Source: UJ101 sp965262705 | GTDB taxonomy: Bacteria; Bacteroidota; Bacteroidia; Flavobacteriales; UJ101 | Length of the DNA: 64,000 nt | Direction: 5' to 3' | Assembly (NCBI GenBank): GCA_965262705.1 | Contig: OZ253556.1 | Location: 496,001 to 560,000 of the forward strand | Part shown: piece by piece, positions 27,188 through 35,667 of the stretch | Layout of the letters: each line of letters begins with the position of its first letter | Numbering within the stretch: position 1 is the stretch's first letter | The notes under the pieces: model-generated | What the model was told of the DNA's origin: nothing | Database searches by the model: none | What the model saw: the letters and a program-made list of their open reading frames with translations, nothing else | Translations under genes and position numbers: made by a program

Positions 27188-27865
27188 ATGATGAAAAAGA
27201 AAGCGGCAATTTTAGTTGACGGAGCATTCTTCTTAAAAAGGTATCGTTCAATTAAAAAAATAAATCCAAAATCAATTGATCCCAAGCGAACCGCTAATGA
27301 TTTATATACAATGTGTTTAAAGCATTTGAGACAAAAAGATGAATCGTATGATTTGCATAAGATATTTTATTATGACTGCTCACCTTATGGAGAAAAACAG
27401 CACAACCCCCTTACAGGGAAAGCAATAGATTATACTAAAACATATCCATATAAATTTCGATTAGCATTTTTTGAGGAGCTAAAGAAAAAGCGAAAAGTTG
27501 CCTTGCGATTAGGAGTTTTAGAGGATAGAAAACGTTGGATTATAAATCCGTCTAAGATGAAAGAATTGCTTAATCAAAAAATAACTGTTGATCAATTGCA
27601 AGAAAAAGATGTCTCGTTTGATTTTATTCAGAAAAGAGTAGATATGAAAATTGGTTTAGATATTGCATTCATAGCCCTTAAAAAACAAGTAGAGCAAATT
27701 ATTCTTGTATCTGGTGATAGTGATTTTGTTCCTGCATCGAAATTAGCAAGAAGAGAAGGAATAGATTTTATACTTGACCCGATGTGGAACCCCATTAAAC
27801 CAAAATTATTTGAACACATTGATGGATTGAATTCCATAATTGAAAATCCAAATATTCAAAAATAG
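27188..27865 (+). CDS. NYN-domain (PIN-like) protein
   Basis: Cytosolic protein of the NYN/LabA family, a PIN-like fold linked to RNA cleavage. Visible acidic residues: Asp in ILVDGAFF (about 11), Asp pair in RVDMKIGLDIA (about 152 and 158), and VSGDSDFVPA (about 174-180), which together form the metal site of NYN domains. Length 225. Substrate unknown; it could act in RNA turnover or defence, but nothing nearby decides this. Start could be either of two adjacent ATGs (27188 or 27191). It stands alone, with a MITE about 100 bp after its stop. Confidence 0.8.
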   Translation: MMKKKAAILVDGAFFLKRYRSIKKINPKSIDPKRTANDLYTMCLKHLRQKDESYDLHKIFYYDCSPYGEKQHNPLTGKAIDYTKTYPYKFRLAFFEELKKKRKVALRLGVLEDRKRWIINPSKMKELLNQKITVDQLQEKDVSFDFIQKRVDMKIGLDIAFIALKKQVEQIILVSGDSDFVPASKLARREGIDFILDPMWNPIKPKLFEHIDGLNSIIENPNIQK

Positions 27866-27965
27866 ATGCCAAAATGTAGTGTTTCTTTCTTTTTATAGGG
27901 ATAGAGACAAAAATATTTTTTAGCCCTTTGTTAATATTTTCCCTGCTTAGTATAATAGGCAAAAC

Positions 27966-28182
27966 GAGATGTACAAAAAAATACTTGTATTGAGCACTTC
28001 GACTAGGCTCAGTAACCATTTGCCGAAATGCAACGCCCGATAAAAATTAAAAACCAGATCAACCCTTTAGTTGTGAGGATTTATTTTTTTTGAGATGGTT
28101 ACTGAGCCTGTCGAAGTAAGGAAGCAGTTTGAAGCTAAATGCTTTGTTTTTCATACTTTTTTATGTGTTCTGCAACGGTCTC
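27966..28182. mobile_element. MITE with embedded REP units
   Basis: Left end worn (GATGTACAAAAAAATAC), right end intact (TGTTCTGCAACGGTCTC). Body parts ATGCAACGCCCGATAAAAAT and CAACCCTTTAGTTGTGAG present; REP-like sequences at about 27995-28015 and 28094-28117. Ends 5 bp before the upp stop codon. Confidence 0.75.
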
Positions 28183-28187
28183 TTTTC

Positions 28188-28841
28188 TTACAACTTGCTT
28201 CCAAAGGCTAAATCACCGGCATCTCCTAAACCTGGTATAATATATTTTCTTTCATCTAATGTTTCATCCACTTCAGCAATCCATATTTTTGTATTTTCAG
28301 GTAAATTCTTTCTAATCTTTTCTATTCCTTCTCTTGCGCCAATAACAGATACTACATGAATTTCCTTTGGGCTTCCCTGCTCTTTCAAAGCCTTGTAAAC
28401 ATTTAAAAGGCTTTGGCCGGTGGCAAGCATAGGATCAGCAATAATTAATATTTTATCATTTATGTCCGGTATTGCCATGTATTCTACTACAATTTCAAAG
28501 GAACTATTTTTTTGAGAATGCTTGCGAAAAGCTGAAATAAAAGCCGAATCAGCAGCATCAAAATAATTTAATATGCCGTTATGAAGAGGCAATGCTGCGC
28601 GCAGAATAGAACAAATAATCGGCTTTGAGTTAAGCAGCGAAGTCGTTGAAACACCGAGCGGTGTTTTTATTTTTACTTTTTCATAAATTAAAGTTTTACT
28701 TAATTCATAAGCCAAAATCTCGCCTATACGTACTAAATTTTTACGAAACCGGAGCCGGTCTCTCTGAATATTACTATCTCTTAGTTCCGCTACAAATTGG
28801 TTTAACAGGGAATTTCTATCTGTAAAATCGTGTATTATCAT
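28188..28841 (-). CDS. upp: Uracil phosphoribosyltransferase
   Basis: Salvages uracil to UMP with PRPP in the cytosol. The PRPP loop reads LIIADPMLATGQSL (about 132-145), preceded by SKPIICSILRAALPLHNGIL (about 74-93), and near the C-terminus EVDETLDERKYIIPGLGDAG provides the uracil-binding part. Length of 217 is normal. Monocistronic on the minus strand with MITEs on both sides. Confidence 0.95.
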   Translation of the reverse strand: MIIHDFTDRNSLLNQFVAELRDSNIQRDRLRFRKNLVRIGEILAYELSKTLIYEKVKIKTPLGVSTTSLLNSKPIICSILRAALPLHNGILNYFDAADSAFISAFRKHSQKNSSFEIVVEYMAIPDINDKILIIADPMLATGQSLLNVYKALKEQGSPKEIHVVSVIGAREGIEKIRKNLPENTKIWIAEVDETLDERKYIIPGLGDAGDLAFGSKL

Positions 28842-28902
28842 ATAGTGGAATTGATTACATAAGTTTTTAATAAGTTTTTAATTTATTTTCATTTTATATT
28901 AA

Positions 28903-29186
28903 GAGACCTTTGTAAAAAGTATGTTAAAAACTGAACTGCAAGTCAGCGATAGCTAAACACCAGAGCAGCCTTTTGTTTGTCAATATTTTAATTATCAGTA
29001 GCTGAGTGCTTCAACCGGTGGTTACTAAGCCTAGCCGACGTATTCAATAACCATATTTCGACTGTGCTTAACCACTTGCTTGTCAAAGTAAGGAAGCAGT
29101 TTAAAGCGAACTGAACTTCAAGCCAGCGATAGCTAAAGTCAGCGCAAGTGATATGCTTTCTTTTTCATTTATTCTGCAACGGTCTC
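28903..29186. mobile_element. Long MITE with embedded REP sequences
   Basis: 284 bp from GAGACCTTTGTAAAAAGTATG to TTCTGCAACGGTCTC. REP-like segments (GTGCTTCAACCGGTGG, TTGTCAAAGTAAGG) and AAGTCAGCGATAGCTAAA pieces are nested inside. Flanks do not match, so no clear duplication. Confidence 0.7.
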
Positions 29187-29230
29187 ATCACTCTATAATG
29201 CAAAGTAAATAAAAAATACTGAGAATATAA

Positions 29231-29238
29231 TACATTTG
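29231..29238 (+). promoter_or_regulatory. Putative -7 element of thyA
   Basis: TACATTTG matches TAnnTTTG, 66 bp before the thyA ATG. The expected TTG is not at the usual spacing. Confidence 0.35.
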
Positions 29239-29304
29239 CTTAATCAAAAACCCATGACTTTCTCGGTCTTTTTTATAATTTTACTTCCGTAAGAAAAAAC
29301 AGTA

Positions 29305-30129
29305 ATGAAGCAATATTTAGATTTAGCAAAGCATGTAATAGAAAACGGAATTGAAAAGTCAGACCGCACGGGCACGGGCACGCGTAGTATATTCGGATAT
29401 CAAATGCGGTTTGATTTAGCTGAAGGATTCCCCCTGGTTACTACTAAAAAGATGCATCTGAAATCCATTATTTATGAGTTGTTATGGTTTTTAAAAGGAG
29501 ACACGAATGTGCATTATCTACAAAAAAACGGTGTAAGAATATGGAATGAATGGGCTACTGCGAAAGGTGATTTAGGTCCTGTTTACGGTCAGCAATGGCG
29601 TAATTGGAATAACGAGAGTATTGATCAAATAGCACAAGTAGTCTGTGAGCTAAAAAGAAATCCTGATAGTCGAAGAATGTTAGTTTCGGCATGGAATCCG
29701 TCAGTACTGCCTGATCCCTGCAAATCTTTTGAAGAAAATGTAGCTATGAAAAAAGCCGCTTTACCGCCCTGTCATGCCTTTTTTCAATTCTATGTATCCA
29801 ACGGACGCTTGTCTTTACAACTATACCAGCGCAGTGCAGACCTGTTTCTCGGCGTTCCTTTTAATATCGCTTCGTATGCATTATTGTTACAAATGGTAGC
29901 ACAAGTTACGGGATGGGAAGTCGGAGAATTTATTCATACTTTTGGAGACGCGCACATCTATCTTAATCATATAGAACAGATAAACCTACAATTTACACGC
30001 AATCCATACCCTTTGCCTCGTATGAAATTAAACCCGAAAAAGACAAATTTATTCGATTTTGCTTACGAGGATTTTCAATTAGTTGATTATCAATATCACC
30101 CACCGATTAAAGGCAAGGTATCAGTTTAA
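29305..30129 (+). CDS. thyA: Thymidylate synthase
   Basis: Makes dTMP from dUMP with methylene-tetrahydrofolate. N-terminal RTGTGTRSIFGYQMRF (21-36), catalytic Cys156 in ALPPCHAFFQFYV, QRSADLFLGVPFN (about 176-188) and DAHIYLNH (about 217-224) are all present. The short insertion before the catalytic Cys (CKSFEENVAMKK) is, as far as I recall, usual in flavobacteria. Length 274. Monocistronic; downstream to 30322 only worn repeat sequence is seen (TTTGGCTTACAATGAATTGC, about 30165). Confidence 0.96.
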   Translation: MKQYLDLAKHVIENGIEKSDRTGTGTRSIFGYQMRFDLAEGFPLVTTKKMHLKSIIYELLWFLKGDTNVHYLQKNGVRIWNEWATAKGDLGPVYGQQWRNWNNESIDQIAQVVCELKRNPDSRRMLVSAWNPSVLPDPCKSFEENVAMKKAALPPCHAFFQFYVSNGRLSLQLYQRSADLFLGVPFNIASYALLLQMVAQVTGWEVGEFIHTFGDAHIYLNHIEQINLQFTRNPYPLPRMKLNPKKTNLFDFAYEDFQLVDYQYHPPIKGKVSV

Positions 30130-30322
30130 TCTGCCTGAATGTTTAAATAGTTTAATAAATAGCCCTTTGGCTTACAATGAATTGCAGTTGATAGCGTGCT
30201 TTTTTCAACAATCTTATATTGAGCATGACTATACGCACTTCATTGATGCAAAGGTCTTTATCATAAATGAGTTTCTATAATCATCTCTAAGCTTTTTTCG
30301 AATATGTCGGAGGTGTGCATGG

Positions 30323-31226
30323 TTATATTAATACTTGTTTTAGTAGTTCTACAATCTCTTTACAGGTATCATTATTTAATATTTTTTTGTCTGTTAGGTA
30401 ATCAGCATCACTAATACAAACTGTATTTGATTTACCTGATTTTTGAAGTTGACCTATTGTACCTATTAAAGATTTACTATGCGTATATTTTATATTGTTT
30501 ACTTTTTTTAAATGGCCATCTTTATCAGATTTTAATTTATCTTTAAAAAGAGCACAGGTATTAATGATTTTTAAAAAGGTTTCTGCTGCATCAAAAATAT
30601 CATCATTGTCTTGCTTCATTAGAGGGAGCATAACATCTTCTAACATCCCTTTATCTTCTTCTTTCTTTCTAGAAAATGTATGCCCCGATTTTCATATTCT
30701 CAAGTTCATAAAATTTTGAAGATTGATATTTATCGTTCTCTTCAAATGAAAAATCTTGAAATGCAGGCTTTAATTCGTTTATAATTTGATCCATTCTATA
30801 ATCAGTACCCTTATCATTTGCATCAAAAAAATATAGAACAGACATTGATGTATTGGGTAAAGCTTGAATAGCTAAGTCGTCTTCATCATCTCTTTTATTA
30901 AGAATATTTAATGACTTTATCAGCTTTTCTCTAATATCATTTTTCTTGTCGCCACCTATAGAATAAATCAAAACTAAATTATACCCCGACTTCATTACAT
31001 AGTATGGTAAAACCCTTGTACGGGCTTCTTGGATTCTTATTTCTTGAATTGAAACATTTGTGATGTCAGTTTGTAAAAATTCGTTTAAAGGCTTTGGATA
31101 ATCTTTTATTATTTTTTTATATGAATTAAACCCATTAGCTTTTAAAATACGATAGATAAAAGCTGAGTCGTGATCGCCCTCTGTAAGTATAAATATTATA
31201 TTATTTTCTATTGGATTATTTTCCAT
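30323..31226 (-). pseudogene. TOPRIM-type nuclease partner, apparently frameshifted
   Basis: Two abutting frames form one protein of about 300 residues. The first (31226-30669, 185 residues) has a TOPRIM-like pattern: Glu16 in ILTEGDHDSAFIYRIL and the DxxD of YFFDANDKG (Asp135, Asp138). It stops just after KIGAYIF. The other frame picks up immediately (SRKKEEDKG then MLEDVMLPLMK, 30670-30323) and continues with CISDADYLTD to the end. One T too many in the TTTT run at about 30672-30675 (sense strand) explains the break. Start ATG overlaps the ATPase stop as TAATG, so the two are coupled. Likely effector of the ParB-like/ATPase module; family resembles OLD/DUF4435-type TOPRIM proteins. Confidence 0.7.
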
Positions 31227-33352
31227 TACCTAATATCAAAATTTATAGATTCAACTAATTGCTCTAATCTTATACCATCAATGTATTTACATTTTATTTG
31301 CCCCTCTTCATCAGTTAATGCGTAGGCAGTTAAATGTTCATTTTGATATTGATTTTTGACAAAAGCATCAATACATTCTTTACTATGTGTAGATAAGAAT
31401 ACTTGAACGTTAAATTCTTTTGCTATTTGTTGTATAAATTTAGTGAACGCTATCAATAGTGTTTTATGAATTGCACTATCTATTTCGTCAATACAAATGA
31501 TACCATTTCTACTATAACCCATTAACAAAGCAATTTCAAAAACACGCTGTAATCCTTCTCCATATTTAGTTATATCAATAGCCTCATCCATTACAGAAGA
31601 TGTTACCATAAAACGACTTTCACCCTCGACAGTAATCGTTTCTATTTTTTGAATAGAACTATCTAAATGCTTTCTTATAAAGTCAATTACTCTGTCTAAA
31701 TATTTTTTTTCTACTGCATAAGCGTGTGCCTTTTCTAATAATGCTTGATTGTATCTGTAAGGGCTTGTAAAGATTGCCGGACAAAGAATTTGAGATTTTG
31801 AAAAGCGTAATTCTGCTTCTTTATTTCCGTATAAATGAATACTACTGTTTAGAGTAGTATCTTTTATATTAGCTTTTGTATTTATAGTATTTAAATAACC
31901 TGATTTTTTAATATCTTCTTCAGTAGATTCTTTTGTTATAGATAGTGATGTTTCAACTTCATTAAACTTGCCTTCAATATCTATAGGAGAGATAAAACTT
32001 TTATCAACCCATTTTGCATTAAAATCATTTTGAAACTTTCCTCTATATTTTTCTAAATTTAAAAAGGCATTAAGGTCGTTTAACTGACTAATAAGATAAA
32101 ATGCTTCTAAAATCGAAGTTTTACCCATATTATTATCCCCTGCAAAAATGTTTACTTTAGATAGATTTTTAACCTTAATATTATTCAGTTTTCTATAGCG
32201 ATGAATAAAGACGCTGTTAAAATGGGGGGTAATGGTTGAAAAATAGGAAGACATTAATTTGTCGTTAATAACAATTTTAGCTTTACTAATTGGTATAAGG
32301 CTATCTAATTTTGATTTTAATTCTTCAATTTTTAAGTAATCATCTGGGGTTAAATGCTCACTAAAATTATAAAGTGTGGTTACTTCACTTTCTATGTTGC
32401 GTAAGAAATCTTTCGATCTTTTTTTGCCAATAAGATCACTATAAGCATAACCCTCAGTAATATTTCGACTATCTTCCATTCTTTTAACAGCATGCGGGTC
32501 ATTAATGAATTTTGATAAATCATTAATTTGTCTATACTGACTTATAATAGGCTCTTGCTTTGAAGTTCTTTCATTATTATCTTCATCAATTTCTGTTTCT
32601 TCTGTTTCTGATATCCAATTAAACAAACGTTCTAAGTTTGTGCGGTTATTTACAGTATATTTATTGTCATTCCAACCTAACCAATTTTTTATATTTGTAT
32701 TTGAAATTACACTCTGAAAAATGGTGTACATATTAGATTTAAATTGGTCTCCGTAATCACTGTCCTTATACATTTTGATAAGGTTAAGCGTACGAATACT
32801 TCTTCTTAATTTTACTTTTTTAATACCTAAAGCACCACAGATATATTCTTCTGTTTTATTGTGTTTAGTTTTTAAATCATTAATAAACTGCGCTTCATTA
32901 ACTGCGCTCCATCTTTTTTTACCACTAATGTGATGTAATCCCATAGATACTAATTGCTGTACTGGGTCTTCATCAATTATTTCTACAAGGTTTATACTTT
33001 TAAAATCGTTTTCTGTCAGTTTTCCAATATCATTACCTAATTTAAATTGATTATAAAGATGTTTTAGAGTGGCAGTCCTTCTGTTGCCTTCAATTACCAA
33101 GTATTTATCGCCAACTTCTTTTACTTGAATTTGGTCAATGTCTAAAAAACCATTTGTAGTAAAACTGCTTATCAAATCTTTAATATTACTGTTGTCTTTA
33201 CCCAACAAAAAGTTTAAAGTTCGTTTTTGTATATGAGGGTCATCCAGTTGGTCTTGAAGGACTTTTTTATATTCAGGGCTGTCTATAAACCTATAGTTGT
33301 TAGGGTCTAACAACAATCGGTCTAAATGTTTTGTAATTCTTTTGCTTGGCAT
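31226..33352 (-). CDS. ParB-like domain fused to an ABC/AAA_21-type ATPase
   Basis: 708-residue two-part protein. The N-terminal part resembles a ParB/sulfiredoxin-fold domain: LLLDPNNYRF (13-22), EGNRRTATLKHL (88-99) and GLHHISGKKRWSAVNEAQF (138-156), a pattern also seen in ParB (helix-turn-helix region 160-190). The C-terminal part is an SMC-like ATPase: Walker A GDNNMGKTS (405-413), signature-like YGEGLQR (597-603), Walker B IICIDE (618-623) and STHS with the switch His656. TOPRIM partner follows with a 1-base overlap. This resembles defence ATPase/TOPRIM pairs such as PARIS, but the ParB-like N-terminus is unusual. Role in phage defence is inference. Confidence 0.8.
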   Translation of the reverse strand: MPSKRITKHLDRLLLDPNNYRFIDSPEYKKVLQDQLDDPHIQKRTLNFLLGKDNSNIKDLISSFTTNGFLDIDQIQVKEVGDKYLVIEGNRRTATLKHLYNQFKLGNDIGKLTENDFKSINLVEIIDEDPVQQLVSMGLHHISGKKRWSAVNEAQFINDLKTKHNKTEEYICGALGIKKVKLRRSIRTLNLIKMYKDSDYGDQFKSNMYTIFQSVISNTNIKNWLGWNDNKYTVNNRTNLERLFNWISETEETEIDEDNNERTSKQEPIISQYRQINDLSKFINDPHAVKRMEDSRNITEGYAYSDLIGKKRSKDFLRNIESEVTTLYNFSEHLTPDDYLKIEELKSKLDSLIPISKAKIVINDKLMSSYFSTITPHFNSVFIHRYRKLNNIKVKNLSKVNIFAGDNNMGKTSILEAFYLISQLNDLNAFLNLEKYRGKFQNDFNAKWVDKSFISPIDIEGKFNEVETSLSITKESTEEDIKKSGYLNTINTKANIKDTTLNSSIHLYGNKEAELRFSKSQILCPAIFTSPYRYNQALLEKAHAYAVEKKYLDRVIDFIRKHLDSSIQKIETITVEGESRFMVTSSVMDEAIDITKYGEGLQRVFEIALLMGYSRNGIICIDEIDSAIHKTLLIAFTKFIQQIAKEFNVQVFLSTHSKECIDAFVKNQYQNEHLTAYALTDEEGQIKCKYIDGIRLEQLVESINFDIR

Positions 33353-33447
33353 GTTTTTAATTTATTTCTTGTTTGTTCTTTTTTGTTGAATTGAGAAACC
33401 GCTTGTGTTAATAACTCTTCTATTTCGTTTAAACCATCCTTTAAATC
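33322..33447 (-). pseudogene. C-terminal remnant of an unknown gene upstream of the ATPase
   Basis: A 41-codon frame opening directly after a stop and without a start (LKDGLNEIEELLTQAVSQF, then NKKEQ) ends 31 bases inside the ATPase gene. Composition looks protein-like, so it may be the tail of a third module gene that has been lost. Too short to name. Confidence 0.3.
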
Positions 33448-33506
33448 TTATTGATACTCTTTAATTAAAACTTATCAGGTTTGTAATAAAGACATATTAA
33501 ATAATA

Positions 33507-33546
33507 CTTCGACAAGTGGTTACTGAGCCTAGTCGAAGTACTTAGC
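33507..33546. repeat. REP-like palindrome
   Basis: TACTTCGACAAGTGG...CCTAGTCGAAGTA: inverted CTTCGAC/GTCGAAG arms. Same family as units at 6239, 25614, 25765 and 41632. Confidence 0.7.
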
Positions 33547-33565
33547 AACCTAATAAATTATCATA

Positions 33566-33790
33566 ACTCGGACTGCCCGTGCCGCTTTTCTCCTTATAAT
33601 AAGGACAGTCTATTATTTTACTTATTTTTTTCCAGAATACTATCGCCTAAAGTAGAATGATTATGTATTTTCATGGCATAAATATACTATTTTTATAGAT
33701 GAAATAGCAGCTTAGTATGCTTGCTGAGCGTAGTCGAAGTATGACTTTGTTTAATATCTAATCTATCTTTCATTACCTCGCAACGGTCTT
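33566..33790 (-). mobile_element. Relic of an IS5-type left end
   Basis: On the minus strand it reads AAGACCGTTGCGAGGTAATG, the leader, ATGAAAATACATAATCATTC and scattered early transposase codons (DSRKKISKI-like, GKGARAVRV-like) with internal deletions. A REP fragment is inserted at about 33718-33741. No functional product. Confidence 0.75.
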
Positions 33791-33968
33791 TTTTTATAAA
33801 CTATTAATTTAGTTGGGCAAATATTACAACATTTACATTAAACCATATTTTTAAAGTTCGTTAAAGTTTTATGTCTAATTTTATTATAATAAACATAAAA
33901 TAATAGTAAGTTAAATTAATAATTATTAATTTTAACAAAGTTTAACATTTATTTAAAACTTAAAGCCC

Positions 33969-34074
33969 CTCTCGCCTGCGCTGACTTGCAGCTACAAAAA
34001 TTCACTTGCAGCTACAAAAATTCATGTTATTCAATAGACAATCCCCAAGAATGGTAAGCCCGCGCAAGCGAGAG
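33969..34074. repeat. 106-bp unit with 13-bp imperfect inverted ends and a 20-bp tandem duplication
   Basis: Ends CTCTCGCCTGCGC and GCGCAAGCGAGAG (one mismatch). Inside, ACTTGCAGCTACAAAAATTC occurs twice in tandem (33984-34023). No gene seen. Confidence 0.5.
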
Positions 34075-34114
34075 AATTTATAATTATACTTAGCAACTTT
34101 TAAGCAATATTAAC

Positions 34115-34122
34115 TATCTTTG
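34115..34122 (+). promoter_or_regulatory. Orphan -7 element facing a MITE
   Basis: TATCTTTG, a perfect TAnnTTTG, on the plus strand, 13 bp before a MITE. No plus-strand gene follows for more than 1.5 kb. Confidence 0.3.
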
Positions 34123-34134
34123 TAAAAAAGACAT

Positions 34135-34270
34135 GAGACCGTTGTGCAAAGAACTTTAACAACTGAAATGTGAGTCAACGCTATCTAAAGTCAACTAAGT
34201 TAATAAAATACGGAGCCCGAGAACTGTAAGTCAGCGAAGCTAAATACCTTAATGTGAGACCGTTGCAAAA
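34135..34270. mobile_element. Degenerate MITE fragments
   Basis: GAGACCGTTGTGCAAAG start, worn body with CGGAGCCCGAGAACTG and AAGTCAGCGAAGCTAAA, then a second GAGACCGTTGCAAAA start (34256-34270) in the same orientation, cut off at the end of the response-regulator gene. Confidence 0.65.
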
Positions 34271-34280
34271 TCTCTGATTA

Positions 34281-35465
34281 TCACTTTCCTGAGAATTTTT
34301 TTACTTCTTTTTCAGAAATTTCCTGATTGCTCAAAATAGTTAATCGTTCAACAATATTTCTTAACTCTCTTATATTACCTGTCCAATCATAGTGCTGTAG
34401 CTTTTCTATAGCTTTTTTTGAGAATGATTTTACTGCAGTACCTTGTTCTTTCGCTATTTTTTTTGCAAAGTGATTCACTAATTCCGGTATATCCTCTATT
34501 CTTTCATTTAAGGTTGGTACTTTAATTATGATAACGGCTAAACGATGGTATAAATCTTCTCGAAAATTTCTTTTTTCAATTTCCTCTCTAAGATCCTTGT
34601 TCGTTGCAGCAATAACTCGTAAATCTACCAGAATTTCTTTTTCTCCTCCTACTCTTATTATTTTTTTTTCTTCCAAAGCCCGCAGTACTTTTGCCTGAAC
34701 AGCAAGGCTCATATCTCCTATTTCATCTAAAAAAATAGTTCCTTTGTTGGCTTGTTCAAATTTTCCGATTTTTTGCTTATGAGCACCTGTAAACGACCCT
34801 TTTTCATGACCAAATAATTCACTTTCAATTAATTCAGAGGGAATTGCTGCACAATTCACCTCTATTAGAGGATATTTTGCTCGAGTACTTTTTTCATGAA
34901 TCCAGTGTGAAACTAACTCTTTACCTGCACCGTTCGGTCCTGTAATCAAAACGCGGGCGTATGTGGGCGCTACTTTTTCAATTATTTCCTTTACTTCCAT
35001 GATGGCAGGCGAGGAACCAATCATTTCATACTTTTTTGAAACTTTCTTTTTTAAAAGTTTGTTTTCATTTGCCAGTGTTTTGTTTTGAATAATTAGGTTT
35101 TTTCGATCTAACGCATTCCTGACGGTAGTCAGCAACCGGTTCAAATTAGGGGGTTTTGAAATATAATCAAAAGCGCCTTTTTTTATGGTTTCAATGGCAG
35201 TATCAATATCTCCGTGTCCCGAGATCATAATAAAAGGAATTTCAGGCTTTATTTTCATTATCCCCTCCAATACTTCTATTCCATCAAGTTTAGGCATTTT
35301 TATATCAGAAATTACCAAATCATAATTATTCCGTTTTATTTTCTCAAACCCTTCCCATCCATCACAGGCTTCGTCTATTTCATAATTATTATCCTCTTCA
35401 TGAAGGATGTTTCTTAATACATTCCGAATGGCTTGTTGGTCTTCTATAATTAATATTTTTGACAT
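34281..35465 (-). CDS. Sigma-54-dependent response regulator (NtrC-type)
   Basis: Cytosolic two-component activator. Receiver domain (1-120) with phospho-acceptor Asp54 in VISDIKMP; AAA+ sigma-54 activation domain (about 148-375) with Walker A GPNGAGKE (176-183, where GESGTGKE is more usual), GSFTGA loop (223-228, contacts sigma-54) and Walker B GTIFLDE (242-248). It ends at 394 residues, right after the AAA+ domain, with no Fis-type DNA-binding helix-turn-helix. Shorter forms like this are, as I recall, normal in flavobacteria. No histidine kinase is next to it. Targets unknown. Confidence 0.92.
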   Translation of the reverse strand: MSKILIIEDQQAIRNVLRNILHEEDNNYEIDEACDGWEGFEKIKRNNYDLVISDIKMPKLDGIEVLEGIMKIKPEIPFIMISGHGDIDTAIETIKKGAFDYISKPPNLNRLLTTVRNALDRKNLIIQNKTLANENKLLKKKVSKKYEMIGSSPAIMEVKEIIEKVAPTYARVLITGPNGAGKELVSHWIHEKSTRAKYPLIEVNCAAIPSELIESELFGHEKGSFTGAHKQKIGKFEQANKGTIFLDEIGDMSLAVQAKVLRALEEKKIIRVGGEKEILVDLRVIAATNKDLREEIEKRNFREDLYHRLAVIIIKVPTLNERIEDIPELVNHFAKKIAKEQGTAVKSFSKKAIEKLQHYDWTGNIRELRNIVERLTILSNQEISEKEVKKFSGK

Positions 35466-35611
35466 TTTATTTTACTGCTTTAATTTTCCCCTTGTTAATT
35501 TTTCGCTAATTTAATATATTAACTTGAACTGAAACCATTTCCTTAATTTCATATCACAAAAATATCTTTAAAAAACGAGCACGCCAGCCTATTATATCGC
35601 CAGTCCTATTT

Positions 35612-35642
35612 TTGTAAAGTTCTTTTAGATTGAGTAATTTTG
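35612..35642 (+). promoter_or_regulatory. Promoter of the gene at 35668
   Basis: TTG (35612-35614), 20-bp spacer, TAATTTTG (35635-35642): a full Bacteroidetes primary-sigma promoter. The ATG follows 25 bp later, giving a short leader. Confidence 0.65.
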
Positions 35643-35667
35643 TAGAAATTTTTAAAAAAAGAATTTT

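Noticed and set aside
27188..27865. NYN-domain gene considered as part of a defence island
   Set aside because: It stands alone among housekeeping genes; no defence partner is next to it.
30083..30280. 65-codon frame overlapping the thyA end
   Set aside because: Overlaps thyA by 47 bp, lacks a start signal and runs through worn repeat sequence.
34281..35465. Response regulator considered as truncated because it lacks a DNA-binding domain
   Set aside because: The end is clean and the length agrees with what I recall for flavobacterial members, so truncation is not supported.
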